A stretch of DNA of 64,000 bases from Anadara kagoshimensis. Lineage: Eukaryota > Mollusca > Bivalvia > Arcoida > Arcidae. The DNA is taken from contig CM037861.1 in the NCBI GenBank assembly GCA_021292105.1, positions 50,556,920 through 50,620,919 on the forward strand. Direction: 5' to 3'. The notes beneath the pieces were generated by a model. It worked only from the letters and a program-made list of their open reading frames with translations. It did not search any database and was not told the origin of the DNA. The position numbers were made by a program, and so were the translations under genes. Shown here in pieces: positions 45,706-58,499 of the stretch. Numbering within the stretch: position 1 is the stretch's first letter; every line of letters begins with the position of its first letter.

Positions 45706-46514
45706 TATATGGATTTTAACGGCGTCAGAAGATTGTCTTACACCGAGACTAAATCGTGATTAAACATGTATAAAAATCCACTCAATGTCAAATATATGTG
45801 CGACTATTATTCAACTATAATCGCTTCATTCGTGCTGTATCTCTCAAAAGACCAGAAAAAATAAATCAGAAAAAATAATAAATCAAGCTGATATTACAAA
45901 ATCATTGTATTTAGTATTTAAAAAACATTTGATTTAGATATCTTCTGTACATAAAATCATATAGAACAAAAAAAAGAAAAATATGAAATTGTTTTTTCTC
46001 AAATCATCAATCAACACGAAAATACAAATTGGACCAAACACAGTAACTTTTTATTCCTTTATCATACAATGAAACACAATGTATTTATTTAACGTTCAGA
46101 CTATATAATGCTCTATGTAACTTACTGTAAAGCATCAAGATGATGAATGTTTTTGGGTGAAAAGATGTATATGGTTTAAAACAATAAATTATTTGATTTA
46201 TGATATAAGATTTACTTATTATGTTTATCTATTGCGTAATTTGTAATAATGGAATGTACAAAGAACAATAGACAAAATCATTTTGTGTAAAAAGACTCAT
46301 GACTCACGATCTACATATAAATATTTTGAAACAAACCTGGGAAAACACTTCCCAAAAAGCTAAATCAAATGTTTAATTATTATCTATTTATCTGTATTTG
46401 TGACACTATCTAGTAAAAAGAATGAATGCAAATACAAAATATGTTGGAGAAACCATCATGAAAATGTAAGTCATTTTGACAGACAGCGTTATATGTACCA
46501 CTTTGTAAATTTAG
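45706..46514. other. Unassigned AT-rich DNA
   Basis: No signal recognised. Confidence 0.45.
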
Positions 46515-46575
46515 AAAATTTCACTTTGTTTTAGGAATAGTGGTTCGGACGTACACCACTATTTTAGTATTTGAG
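46515..46575 (+). mobile_element. Naiad extreme 3' end, eroded
   Basis: TTTCACTTTGTTTTAGGAAT and GTGGTTCGGACGTAC resemble the last 60 nt of the tail. Weak but in the right order. Confidence 0.5.
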
Positions 46576-49500
46576 AATGGTAATTATTGAAACTTCTCCA
46601 ATGAATCCGGATATGATGAAGTTTTTTTTTCACGTGTTACTTAGCTTATGTTAAAACATTGGCTTTCTCTTTTATTCGTTTTAAACCTTTTTATCTCGCC
46701 AACCACAAGTAAATAACATTAAATTCTATCAATGAATCGTCCTCCCAGTTTGAAATCGTTGAATTTTATAACATTTTATGTATTTAAAGCGAAATGATTC
46801 CGCTTATGCGCTTGTTAACCTACAATTATGCAACTGATTAAAGTAAACATAGAGTCAAAATACACATAACTTAGAACAATGAAGTTTTATTACAGACACA
46901 GTTTATTGTAAATACTTAAGATTAATGGTAAAAATCAAAGGTAATCGTCATTATATTTAACAAAAACTCCAAAGCAACTTTTGGAATGTGGAAAATGGCG
47001 CCAAGTTACCTTAGTTTCAACACAATAACAAGTGTAATGGTCTTTACGAGAGAATAAATTTATGTGTTTTATAGTATATCGCTATCACCAAATCACATTT
47101 CCATTGATAAAAGATAAAAGCGCCGGAAAACAGAAGAACTTAATAATAAATAGTTATAAATAAATAAGCGGCGGAAAGCTAAAGAAATTAATAATTAATA
47201 GTTATAAATAATAGGCTTTATGAAAATAGTGTCACATCAAGAAATAAACTAATGATTAATGCGATGAGACATGGATCAGACTGAAGTCGGATATAAACCA
47301 TCACTATCAAATGGTATGCATAATTATGTTAATTATCAAATGGCTGTAAATTAATATTTTTGCTTGAATCATTGTTTCAGTAGCGAACAGCTTATGCAAT
47401 ATGGATGAAATGCATCGAACCAAGCAATGAAAGACAATTGATCGACGGAGAATATACAAGTTTACCTAATCATACCATAGGTTGGAAATACTGTTTTATG
47501 ATATTTCTATTTTTAGTAAATAGTAAATAAAAGACAGCAACTAAGATCTAATTAAGTCACCCCAAAAACAGTTGTTCTTTTTCTTCTTGTTTACCCGGAT
47601 CCAAAATTAAACAGTCGAATCAAATCAATTCTAAAACATGTGTAAATTATTTTAGACAAGCGATTACAAAACGCAAGAAACAGAAATATTTTGAAAAATG
47701 AAAACAAGAACATGATCGATCGAATGTGAAAACAATTAAAAAAAGAATACAAATTCATTATCTTAGTTCTAGATGTTTAAAACTAATAAAAAAACTCAAC
47801 TAGTGGCACTACATAGGATTTTTATATAACTTTTAGCTGAAAAATGGTAGTTTTTGGCATAAGCATGCCACTTAAATATAATGAGAACAAATTAATAAAA
47901 TAAAAATAAAAATAGAGATAAACCCATATTATGTCTATAAATACCATACAATACTTTTTTTCATTTGTAGTCAAAAGTGCGCGAGCGAAAATTTGTTAAC
48001 GTCAAAAACGTTAAATTTTCGTGTTTTTGACAACTGTTAATGTCATTGTACATGCTCTAGTATTTTTCTCTACTTGTCACAGTTTAATGTCTATTTCAGA
48101 AGTGGGTCTTTATTATAATTTCAATGAAAATGCATTAAGTGTTCATTAGATTATTATAGACGCATTTAGTTCTTACCATAAGTCAGACCGACTTAAAATT
48201 GGACAGTCAACAGGTCTTGCCAACGGTATAAGATCTTAAGATGAAACCCCCTTCATCTCAATCAGTCATTTACGTTGTGAAATCAAGTCAAAAATAGCAA
48301 AGAATAATCTCCTTGTTTACTTTCTTTTTTATAAAACAGTAATTTTGCTGTAACTAATATTTTAGCGATAATTATAGTAAATCGTGTCGGACTTTACAAA
48401 AACTAAAATCCTGTAATCTCTCTAAATACACAAATTAGTGCAATTATCTTTTAACATATCTAAAATAAGTATTGTAGATCTATTATATTCAACGCATTTG
48501 AGAATATGAGTAATTGTTAACAATTTCTGCTTGCAACATATTTGTATATTGTGGTCAAAAAATTATAAAAAAAGCATAATGAAGAAGTGTTTGCCTTTGG
48601 TAACAATATCAAATAACCGTGTAGAAGAATAAATACATACACAAGGTGCTACTTCTTAATATTAAAGTACATTGCAATGCATTTAACCTTGTCATTATAA
48701 AGCCATAAATGCGTCTTATTTGTATTTTATAATAAAGCGTCTAGATGTCCTGTAAGCCAAGAGTTTTGGTAAAAAATGACGATGGGTACGTCTTTAAATT
48801 TAACAATAAATCAATTAATACAGATATACATAATTCAGAAAGTAAGAACATTCTAAATGTGATGTAATAGAATAACAGCTAACAACTCAACCACAATATA
48901 TTTACAGCTTCATTAGATATGATATGTTTCTGTAGTGACTAACTTTAAAATTCTAAATATATTAATATAAATTCCATCAAGGTTAAAAAACAATTCTAAA
49001 TAGAAGAAAACCATTACTAGAAGTTCGAGTTGTATTTGGGATGAATAAGCACTCATAAAAAATAAGAAACATCTGGAGGAAAATGATGTCGTAGCTAGCT
49101 ACAACCAGAAATAAATGCAATAGCCATCAATATTGGAACAACGTTTGAAAGTATGTACCAATTGTTTTTATTTAGTTCTATATGTTCATCAATAAAAAGA
49201 GCTAAAACAGGTGCAAAAATATTATTATTGTTAGAGTATAAGCTTTGGAGAAATTACTAAGTACGATATATATCTAATTGGTAAAACAAAAATCAATTTA
49301 GAAAAACGGTGCCATGGCAAACTACAAAACAATAAAAAGTCAAATAATCATCAGGGGAGGGGACGCATAGAATTGCAAAGCTGAGGTTTATGTATCAACC
49401 AGCGCCATAGTCATTACACGCTCATTAAAACTAATTTAAAGCACCAAATTGTATAATATTGATTTTAAATGAATAAAATCAATTTGTTGTTTATTGAAAT

Positions 49501-49714
49501 AACATCCTATGCAATCTGTTATATTAGTAACATGTAATACTAATTAGGCAATTAGTTACCAATAAAACACTTATTGCAGTATGGTTTGTCTCTATAGTGA
49601 CATAATATGATCAATCTTGATTGTTCAGCATGTTTTTCATACTCAAAATTCAAATAAAAATGCGTATATATAACAGTTTTGTTTGTTCAAATGATCATAT
49701 ATATACGCTTGTCT
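46576..49714. other. Unassigned AT-rich DNA with two small structures
   Basis: A roughly 50-bp tandem duplication lies at 47117-47212 (AATAGTTATAAATAA twice). A foldback lies at 47986-48021, with CGAAAATTT-G-TTAACG against CGTTAAATTTTCG. The stretch GTAGCTAGCTAC near 49092 is a short palindrome. No gene recognised. Confidence 0.45.
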
Positions 49715-49925
49715 AAATTTGCTGCTAGTTGAATTATAAAATTCCTCAGAAACTAATGTATACTCCCTCACGCTTAATTTGGTAAAATTATTTTTGTCCC
49801 TCTGCATATATTTTTCAACATTTTAAAAAACTTTGGTTTTACAATTTTGGTCCAAGCACTAGTGCTGAGGAATTTTTTTCCGAAACAATCGTCTTGTGTT
49901 GTAAAATTAAAACCGGCATATATGT
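49715..49925 (+). repeat. Hammerhead-bearing repeat, copy 3
   Basis: Shares TTTGCTGCTAGTTGAA, TATACTCCCTCA and TTTGGTCCAAGCACTA with the other two copies, and TTGTAAAATTAAAA after the ribozyme. Confidence 0.78.
49855..49900 (+). ncRNA. Hammerhead ribozyme remnant, core mutated
   Basis: AGCACTA, then GTGCTGA where CTGATGA is expected, then stem II GGAA...TTCC, GAAA and GTC, then TTGTGTT. The altered core and weakened stem I suggest it is inactive. Confidence 0.7.
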
Positions 49926-51687
49926 AATACTACGTTTTACATCTGATCACCTACTGTATCACTTGAAAATTTCAAAAATTAACGCATATTTAGACAAAAA
50001 ATTCACTTGAAAACACACATTAGCTAAATCACGAAACATAGAAGAATATACGACTTAAACAATAAATTACATTCTCGTGGGAACATGTACCATGCTGATT
50101 TACGAATATTATCAAATTTAAAGTTTTGCATTTTGATACCCATGTATACAATGCATACTTGCATTACAGCGGCATTTCGTATGGCATTTATTAGCTTCTT
50201 TTGCTCTTTACAAAGTATGTTTCATTCGGATAATTACAGAAGTATTAGTTTTTATGCATTGATACACAAGTCTTTTCTCTAATATAAAGCATTTGTCGAA
50301 TTATTTATGCATTAGAAGACAGAAAAGATTTAGATTGTCTTTCATTTGATAAAACTGCATCTCGTATCTACAAATATTTCGCATTGTGATTGTAAACCGC
50401 CTCCTTATCGTGATTGTAAACACTTGTTTTAAATCCTTTATCTGCAAATGATATGAGATTATATAAGAAAGAAAGAACAAAATAACATTTTGATTTCTAT
50501 TAAAACTACAACAATTTTACGCATATATATAAAATGTCAAGTTAAATTTTATTGAATGTTCTACGACGCTTATTGGCATGCCGTTAGCCTTGTGTGTAAG
50601 TGTTTGAATTTTAGAGAACACATTGCAATATTTTTATAATCCCTTTTGTCTCTATAAACTTTCCCATGCAATGCTAAAGGGCCTCAACGTCACTTTTAAA
50701 ATAATTGTTTTCTTGACCGCCAGAGAGTTTACCACTGTATTTACGACGTCATCATCTGATTTAAATGTGCAAGGCGTGGCAATCATGTTTTTTCAGGAAT
50801 CATCGTCATCGTCATTGTTGAACTTTGCAAACGATCCAAATTTCACCACGTCTGTTTTTTCGAACATGTAAATGATGAATTATAGAATTAATGATTGTTC
50901 ATAGATGACGGATAGCTACCCTTGATCCAAGGTCATGTGACTTATCAAAATTTAACTGCCTATAACATTAATATCCCGATTTAGTTCGTTTAATTCTGGC
51001 ATATATGAAACATCTTGTACAATAATATCTGTTTCACCAATTTGAAGAAAATATACAAACAAATTAAAACAGGCATTGTAAAAACTAGAAAATAAACTCA
51101 ACATAACATATCAATTAAGACTATTGGATAACCATTTAGAATTCGTATGAAGTATTTAAAGAGTAATTCACCTCGCCCTCTTGGTAGTTAATGTATCGGG
51201 AAAATTTCATTTCTCTGTTATGTTATATGAAAAGATGATTTATTTTGTGTTTAACTTGGTTAGATAAGTATTGATCTTACTTAACTAATGTGTCTGATAG
51301 TCGATATCTGAACTGTGGCAATCTTTTATAAACGCCAACGTTCTTTTTACACATCGATGTCTAAATGGTAGTTTTCAACATCTAAATGATAACTTTCAAT
51401 GTCTAAATGATAGCTTTTTTGATATTTTTTTCTATTTTAATTTCAGACCACATAAATTTGCCACCGATAGGAATACGCGATATACACAAATACGAAAAAC
51501 GAACATCGATTCTCTTATGTACTTCATAGTTTGTAGCTTTCTTATAATATTTATAACAATCGATAGCAGTTTAAACAAATGCAACAAATCTATTTATTAC
51601 AAATAGTCAAATGCAAAAATGGTGATAGTTTGTATATATTTACATTTGCAATGATTTTTTTTCTCTAAAAGAGCTGCAATTAGGAAT
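49926..51687. other. Unassigned DNA; one frame of uncertain status
   Basis: The frame 50623-50871 has a less AT-biased stretch (about 50680-50870), discussed as a finding. A 22-bp repeat (TCTAAATGATAGCTTTC-like, three units) lies at 51356-51418. Nothing else seen. Confidence 0.35.
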
Positions 51688-52439
51688 TTGTCGCCAAATC
51701 ATTTAAATCCATATAAACAAACTGCACCATTGCTTGCTGATGCGTTTTTTACTCGTATGGAGCAGAATTTAAGCAGAGCTTTGTTAAATCTGGAGAGAAG
51801 ACTGTCATCAAATCATTCACTACACATACAGATATAAAGATGACGTTCTATATATTAATAGTCCTACATTTGCAGATTATATGACCGATTCTTCACGATC
51901 TGCTTTAAATTTATATATATTTACGATGCCAAAGGAAAGTAATCTTTGAAGCTATTTGACAGACGCGATAAATTTTATTTTTCTACCGTCAACTTTCCTT
52001 TTCTATACAGCAATATACTTGCTTCTTCTACTCATATTTATGATGTATTTGTCCCTTTAATAATTTAAGGTATAGCCCGATTCAACTACGGGAATTCTAT
52101 ACCACGAAGCAAGCTGTTTACAAATAAATTGTTTAATAAGGGATATTGCAGGCCTGAAATAATTTATTGCCGTCATCGCAATATCATTAATAAATATGTC
52201 TCTGTATCAAACAGTACCCTTGATATATTTGACGTCCCATAGTTTGATGTTCCATGTTCCTTTCTTTCCCAATTTTGGCGCGTGGCGGATGTAGTTAACT
52301 AAACAGGAGGTGCCTATCACTGTTGGAACACCCGGTCTCACTTCCCTAGCGGAATTTCCTATGTTTAACGTTAGTTTCAAAATGTTTACTTTGTTTTGGT
52401 ATTTTGGTTTGGGCATGAATTAGAATGCTTGTTTTTGAT
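51688..52439 (+). mobile_element. Naiad RT fragment and tail, old
   Basis: Coding blocks ACTGCACCATTGCTTGCTGA (APLLAD), ACATACAGATATAAAGATGA (RYIDD, mutated) and TTTCTACCGTCAACTTTCC are followed by the stop and tail, ending TTGTTTTTGAT at 52439. A scrap of a later segment (GTCGCCAAATCATT) precedes it out of order, so it is rearranged. The minus-strand frame 52207-52416 is antisense. Confidence 0.85.
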
Positions 52440-52765
52440 GGATTACATTACTCACATAAAGATGCATGTACATAACGTTATTTGTGGATTCTTGCACGCA
52501 TGTCGTAAGCGGCAACAGTTTGAATTTATTTCTTAAAATGTAAATGCGAAATATAACTACAATTATTTAACTTTTTGGAAATGGTGCTCATAGTTATAAC
52601 ACGCGAAATTCAGCTTGTGTTGCAAAATTCAAGTTACAGATGCATGAATGACCCAAGTCTTATATGTCAATTGCTTAATTTACCTTTTCTTACGAGTGTT
52701 TCCATTTGTAACATGTTAAGATATTGGAAAAATTAAAAAAAATGTCACACTGAACATAATACATC
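52440..52765. other. Unassigned AT-rich DNA
   Basis: Spacer between two Naiad copies; no signal. Confidence 0.5.
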
Positions 52766-52893
52766 AATCAAAAACAAACATACTAATCCATGTCCGATTC
52801 ACAATCCAGAGGCAAAGTAAACACTTTGGAACTGGCAAGTTAGGTTAGACACGTGAACTTCCACCAGGGAAGTGAGACCGGGTGCTCTGGAAA
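52766..52893 (-). mobile_element. Naiad tail only, young
   Basis: Starts AATCAAAAACAAACATACTA at 52766 and stays close to consensus to GGGTGCTCTGG near 52890, then stops abruptly. Clean 5' truncation of a recent insertion. Confidence 0.92.
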
Positions 52894-53172
52894 AACGAGA
52901 AAATAACTGCACAGATCCGAAAGTTTTGAATTTGGTCTCATCAAGGATTGAAAAAAATACATGTATTTCAAATTGGTTTGATTCAGAATGCTAACAGCTG
53001 TATACTCTGTTTGAATTTAGGTGGTGTCATTTAATGTAACTAAATGAAGATATATGTTTGTCACAACACTCCTTATCTTACACAGACGTCTATGGACAAT
53101 ATAATAGTAAGTTAAACAATTACTCAAAAGCATCACATGTTATCCCTCAATTTTCTTGGAAGAGAAAAAATA
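52894..53172. other. Unassigned spacer
   Basis: No signal; the frame 53058-53240 runs into the MITE below and is spurious. Confidence 0.5.
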
Positions 53173-53380
53173 CTGTAAACGTATTAAATTTCGCGTGTAT
53201 CTATTTTGGTGGTATAGGAAATTTAGACATATACGCGTAGTTAAATCTTCGCGTTTTAAAATATGCATCATAACACAATAAGTATAATATAATTTTCGCT
53301 TGGTATTAATTTTCGCGCAAAAAAAAACGACCGCGAAATAAGCGAAAATTAATACACTCCGAAAATAAATACGTTTACAG
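53173..53380. mobile_element. MITE with about 22-bp terminal inverted repeats
   Basis: The left end CTGTAAACGTATTAAATTTC and the right end, whose inverse reads CTGTAAACGTATTTATTTTC, define a 208-bp element. Internal ATTTTCGC motifs face each other. No protein. The target duplication is not clear, so I do not assign a superfamily. Confidence 0.75.
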
Positions 53381-55546
53381 CAAGTTGAAATATGTTCTAA
53401 CCGTCCAATGAAGACTGAAGACGGTTAAACTTTACAACGTTATCTCAATGCCAAATTTTCGTTTGTCTTCTTACTTTTACGTTCGCATATCCTCGTCTAG
53501 TTGATTAATTTATATTTGATAATCGTTTGACGGGTATCAAGAAAATCGGGCATTAAATGTATTATGAAAAATATCTGCTGTCAATGAAAATAATGACAAA
53601 ATTTTAGACGTTGCTTTTGAAGACATTTCATCATGAGCTACCATTACAAAAAACTGCCGATTCAGGATTTTAGATTTCACAAAGGAATAGGAATATTAAC
53701 AAAACAGAAATTATTTAGTATTCCCAATGGAGAAACGCTGAATGAAAGATTAGATCATTCATGTCTTTATCCGATCTCATAACTACTCAGTTATGCAAAA
53801 ACTCTGATTGTTTATTAAAATATGCGAGTGTTCGTGTCGTCTATATTAAGTTATTGATATCACTTTCTGTCAGGGTTTACTTTTTATGTTCTGTATAAAA
53901 TCGGTGATCTCAAAAGAGTTAAGAGATAAATCGACTCTACTATAGCTAGAATTGAGTCATTGTGTCCTTTCAAAAGAGTAAAAAAATGTTTCATTAGAAT
54001 TATGACATTGTATAAGACACAAATCCACTTGCCCTAGTGAAACACTATATGACTTATTTTTAAGATTAAATAATTTTAAAGAAGAACGTGCCAAATGTGA
54101 TAATGATATATTAAAACGGTATTCAAAAACATAAAGCAAGAAAAGAACCAAGATATCCCGACATAAAATCAAAACTCTATGCTGAAATTTGAAGATAGAT
54201 AATTATTCTATTTAACCAAAACGTTTAGATAACGGTATGCTTAGATTAACAACGTTCGTTTCGGTAGCGTATTTACTTTTTTAAGATAATGAAACGTGTT
54301 TAAAACATTGCGATACGTCTTTGGTATCCATATATTTTTGTTTAAAGCAAATAAATAAATAAACAAAATACTAGCCGTCATTCATAATAAACCATAAACT
54401 AAATACTAGTTACAGCCTAGCTTAAGCCATAAACCAAACCCTAACCTTAAAATGTAAACTACTAACCATTTATCGTCTTCAATAAAACTGTAATTGAAGA
54501 ATGCCATATTATTGCTTTGCAATTAGTTCTTATATCATGTGTAAAACAGAACAGAAATTAACGACTCATGGGTGATCGTTATGATATTGTAATTATTCAA
54601 TGATTGACTATACAGCTGTAATTCAACAGATAGTTTATTTATTACATGTAAATGTGCGTGTTGTCTATATATCTGTCTTGTCTGTATGAAGGATGCTTCT
54701 CTATTCATGCCGTTCATAAATCGGTGGTTTCGTGATCACTAGAGTTATTTGTGATACTTAAAATATTGACATCGTAATAATGACATGTCAACCTGTCATG
54801 CTATACTTCAGATTTTTTAAAAAAGAAAAATATATTCAAAATTAGAATGCTATGTGCAGTTTCGGTGTACATTGTTTCAAAGGAAAAAAATCCGCCAAGA
54901 TAAATGTATTTGGTATATCCGTTTTAAAATAAATAAAAGAAAATCGGTTATGTTCGAATGTAGTGTTCCTTTATAGCAGCGAATACAGCTTTGTGTCCTA
55001 TGTTTCAAAGGCAAATATTAAGATATTCGGCCATTTAAATCTCCATATTGAAATTCATGAAAAGAAATTGGTTTTATTCGAATTCGTTTACATCTGAAAT
55101 CTACTGAAAATTTGTTTGAATTCTTTGCATTAAAGTATCGATATCTGTTGTAAGTAAATGTTGATGATGTTTGGTTACAAATGTAAAGGCTTACTGGCTG
55201 TATAATGAAAATACGGTTATTTATCAAGAAAGTCCCTAGATATTTTAAAGATAAGTATGATCAACGCTGATAACAACAGCATTCGTATGAAGGTTAAATA
55301 GACATACAAGTAGTAGTATGCATATCATTAGAATCAATCTCTAATTCTGAATTCTTTAAAACATGTTAACCGAGTTTCAAAATCATGGCATAAATTGATA
55401 ATGTTATTAGAATACAGCATCAAAAGAACTTTATCCAGTTATGTACATGTATTTGTTTTGCATTTAGTGCTAAAACGAAGCATGTGATCTTACATATTAA
55501 TCGATAATATATTTTTACGATATCTGAATTTACTACTGTAGTAACA
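53381..55546. other. Unassigned AT-rich DNA
   Basis: No recognisable gene. Short frames at 53957, 54535 and 55018 (all minus) have no motif. Confidence 0.45.
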
Positions 55547-55577
<31 letters not shown>

Positions 55578-55583
55578 GTTATT
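55547..55583 (+). repeat. (ATT)n microsatellite
   Basis: About eleven ATT units with one interruption. It stops about 10 bp before a transposon end. Confidence 0.95.
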
Positions 55584-55592
55584 ATAACATAC

Positions 55593-55668
55593 ATTGGTTA
55601 TCTCGAACTCCGGATAAGTCGAACTTTTTGCATTTCCCCGTCGAGTTCGAGATAACGAGAGTCAACTG
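55593..55668 (-). mobile_element. Tc1/mariner-pogo (Tigger-like) transposon end
   Basis: On the minus strand, CAGTTGACTCTCGTTATC follows a TA (55669-55670). Inside, TTATCTCGAACTC and GAGTTCGAGATAA (55598-55610, 55643-55655) pair perfectly. The terminal CAGTTGACTC next to TA resembles pogo/Tigger ends. Only one end is seen, so it is a remnant or a tiny foldback derivative. The frame 55582-55773 is not a gene. Confidence 0.6.
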
Positions 55669-55670
55669 TA

Positions 55671-56055
55671 CATCAAAAATTAAAAAAATATCAGCCAAAT
55701 AGACGCCATTTCTTCTACGAGACAAAATGAAATAAAGACTATTTACGACTTGAATATTTGATTTGATTTCCAATTTCTGAGTCGTCTATTTGCTTGTAAA
55801 GCACATGTACTCCTTGTTTCAAAACTTTATTATTATGCCAAAAATGATTAATTGTGCCGTGTGTAAGAATTTAAAACGGCTCTTCGTTCTTGCTCTAAAG
55901 AAATGGCCTCAGTTTCACAATCAATTCTCGACTAAGATTTTCATTTACACTAACCTCGTATGTTTCAAATGTGTACACTTTTTTATTTGAAGTACCATAA
56001 AAGGCTGGTAAAATTTGCCAGATTTAGGTTCAAGAAAATTTTGTGATGTATTGGT
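55671..56055. other. Unassigned DNA
   Basis: The 66-codon frame at 55790-55990 has no recognisable domain; nothing else seen. Confidence 0.4.
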
Positions 56056-56470
56056 GTAATCTAGAGTTAAGCTAGATTTAATAACCACGGTGCATTATTA
56101 CTCAATATAAGTAACATTTTATGTGTTTTTGTGAATTATCTGCTACTCATTATTTCATTTTTTTTTATTCAGCACTTTTCAAAATGAATAAGAAAATGAT
56201 ATGATTACCTTTATCATGATCGGCATGTGCGTGCAGACATGTGTTATTAAGGTTCCGTTAATGTTACCACTATATAATCTACACAAACGTCAAAGAAGTC
56301 GCTTTTAACACGCCTACATAGTCTGGGTGTAATGTTAACTCTTCATTTGTTATCGATAGTATCCTTAATGAAGGTTGTTGATTTGCAAGAAATAGACTTT
56401 CTAAATTTGTGGGAAAAATTTCGTCAGTGAATAATTTAAAACATTTTAAATAACAGTAAAACACTGCACA
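56056..56470 (+). repeat. Tandem duplication, unit 1
   Basis: It matches 56827-57270: TTTAATAACCACGGTGCAT / TTTAATAACCATGGTTCAT, GCATGTGCGTGCAGACATGTG in both (cite GTGCGTGCAGACATGTG), and CACGCCTAC. The offset is about 770 bp. A Naiad tail lies between the units. The minus-strand frame 56279-56539 falls in this repeat. Confidence 0.85.
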
Positions 56471-56571
56471 AAAATATAATTCTATAACAAAACAATGTAA
56501 AACTAATGAGCAAACCAAATTAGCTAATATAAATACCAAAGTATAAAGACTAAGACTTCCTACTTTGTATG

Positions 56572-56715
56572 GGGTAGCTAGCTACAAAGGACTTGCTTAC
56601 CCGTCCGGGGCACCCGGCCTCACTTCCCTGATGGAACCTGACTTATCAGTTTAAAAGTTTTTACTTTACTTCTGGATTGTGGTTCGCACATGGATAAGTA
56701 TGGTTGTTTTTTAAT
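56572..56715 (+). mobile_element. Naiad tail, between duplication units
   Basis: GGGGTAGCTAGCTAC, CACCCGGCCTCACTTCCCTG and ATGGATAAGTATGGTTG are in plus order. Moderately young. Confidence 0.88.
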
Positions 56716-56826
56716 ATAACTATTACGTGATATGGAGTTGTAATTTCGAGAGTTAAGTTAGGAAATGGTTGTGGGGCTTGATGGTGCAAGAAAAGACTGA
56801 TTATCTATTTCTATATTGCTTATGTC

Positions 56827-57270
56827 TACAAAATCTGGACAGAATTTAATAACCATGGTTCATCATTACTCAATATGTCATATGTTTTTTTGTGTTTTTG
56901 TGAGTTATGTACACATCATTATTTCCATTTATTCATTATGACAATTAAAATGATATGATTGTCTGTAATTTATTATGATATCTGATATTTACCACTATTG
57001 CAGCATGTGCGTGCAGACATGTGATATTAAGGTTTCGTCAATGTTACCACATTATATAATTATAATATATACCCAAGTCTGAAAACTTGTTAAAAAGCTA
57101 CTTTACACACGCCTACTTTGTTCAGGTATAATCAAGGTTAATTCTAATCTTGTTATGGATATAATCCTTAATTAAGGTTTATACTAAGAGTTAGATTTCT
57201 CTTAAATTGTGTAAAATTATTTTTCCTTTTTTTGCGAAAAAATTCAAAACATTTTGAAGAGAAATATAAA
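56827..57270 (+). repeat. Tandem duplication, unit 2
   Basis: Counterpart of 56056-56470, diverged by substitutions and small indels. Confidence 0.85.
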
Positions 57271-58212
57271 TATTTAAAGTAAAAGCCAGTGTAATTACTT
57301 AGAACGTATAACATGACCAGAGGGTATACCGAAATGCATATTAAGTACAGTGAGTCTGTATTTACTGTCCTATGAAGTAATTTTCTCCGTCTAATGAATG
57401 GTTAACCTATACAATATTGCATGTAACATTGGTGTCTCATAAAGATACTTTAGTGTAAATGTATTTGATTTAATGCATTATATAAGAACAAAATGCCTAT
57501 TTTGACTTCCTGATAGTCAATATCTTAAATTGTAATTTGTCTACGGAGTCTTGAGACAGACAAACAACTTAAAAACACACTGCGTCAAAAGTGTGCAGCA
57601 TTCAGAATCAGATAATATGCAAAATCGTAAACATAATTTTGCATATCAATACTTGTAATCTTAAAGTTGATGCATCATAAAAAGCGTTTATTGATCCACA
57701 AAATTACCAAAGATTTAATTTAAAATCGATTGTCTTCTTTAATGTTTGTATTGTCGACGGACACTTTTAAGATACTTCTTCAAATTTAGATACACTATAT
57801 TTTGCACTTGTTTTAGAATTTATTTTCATAAAGTGACGCATGTTTCACTTCAGATCGGAATTTGCTGTATTACTTTTTTGCTCATATTTTTAGAGACTTA
57901 CAATAATGACACACCTATAATTAGCATTATTTACAGTCAGTTGTGATTGTTATAAAGTGTTTTAGAGATAAATTTAAAATAAAACATGGAGAGGAAATGT
58001 TTAAACATCAGGATGACAATGTGCTAATTCAGCTGTCAGTTGTTGGTGTCATCGCCTATATCAAACTCGTCCATCATCAGGGGATGAATAAACTAATGAT
58101 CGATTGTAAAGCTTTAAAGCTGCATAAAGTTTGTTAAGTTTTTTGTACGAAGCTGAATTTTCAACCAACAAAAAAGGGGTTAAATTACTTATGATTATTA
58201 TTATAATTATTA
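57271..58212. other. Unassigned DNA
   Basis: Frames at 57746-57946 and 57943-58137 (64-66 codons) have no recognisable motif; no repeat seen. Confidence 0.4.
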
Positions 58213-58382
58213 CAGTCAGACCTGTTTATAAAGGTCACTGAAGGGAACCAGTAAAAGCGGCCTTCATATATACAGGTTTAAATTTATAAATAAAGTATAA
58301 TTGGGATATGGGATACAATTCTACTGACCTTTATAAGCAGGTGGTCCTTATATAGAGGTGATCTCAAAGGCAGGTTGGACTG
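58213..58382. mobile_element. 170-bp MITE with TA flanks (Tc1/mariner-pogo type)
   Basis: The ends CAGTCAGACCTG and, inverse, CAGTCCAACCTG are flanked by TA on both sides (58211-58212, 58383-58384). The inner region has TTTATAAAGGTCACTGAAGG and a matching CCTTATATAGAGGTGATCTC. Terminal CAGTC with TA duplication fits pogo/Tigger-type non-autonomous elements. Confidence 0.75.

Positions 58383-58411
<29 letters not shown>
58383..58411 (+). repeat. (TTA)n microsatellite next to the MITE
   Basis: About nine units directly at the MITE's right TA. Confidence 0.95.
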
Positions 58412-58415
<4 letters not shown>

Positions 58416-58499
58416 TTGTTTTGATAAAGTAATGAAACTAATTTACTTAAATAATTGATCACTACTTGTTACAGACAATTATTGTTAAATGATAGATCG

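Noticed and set aside
49060-49110. Possible Naiad tail because of GTAGCTAGCTAC
   Set aside because: Only the short palindrome matches; neighbouring tail blocks are missing.
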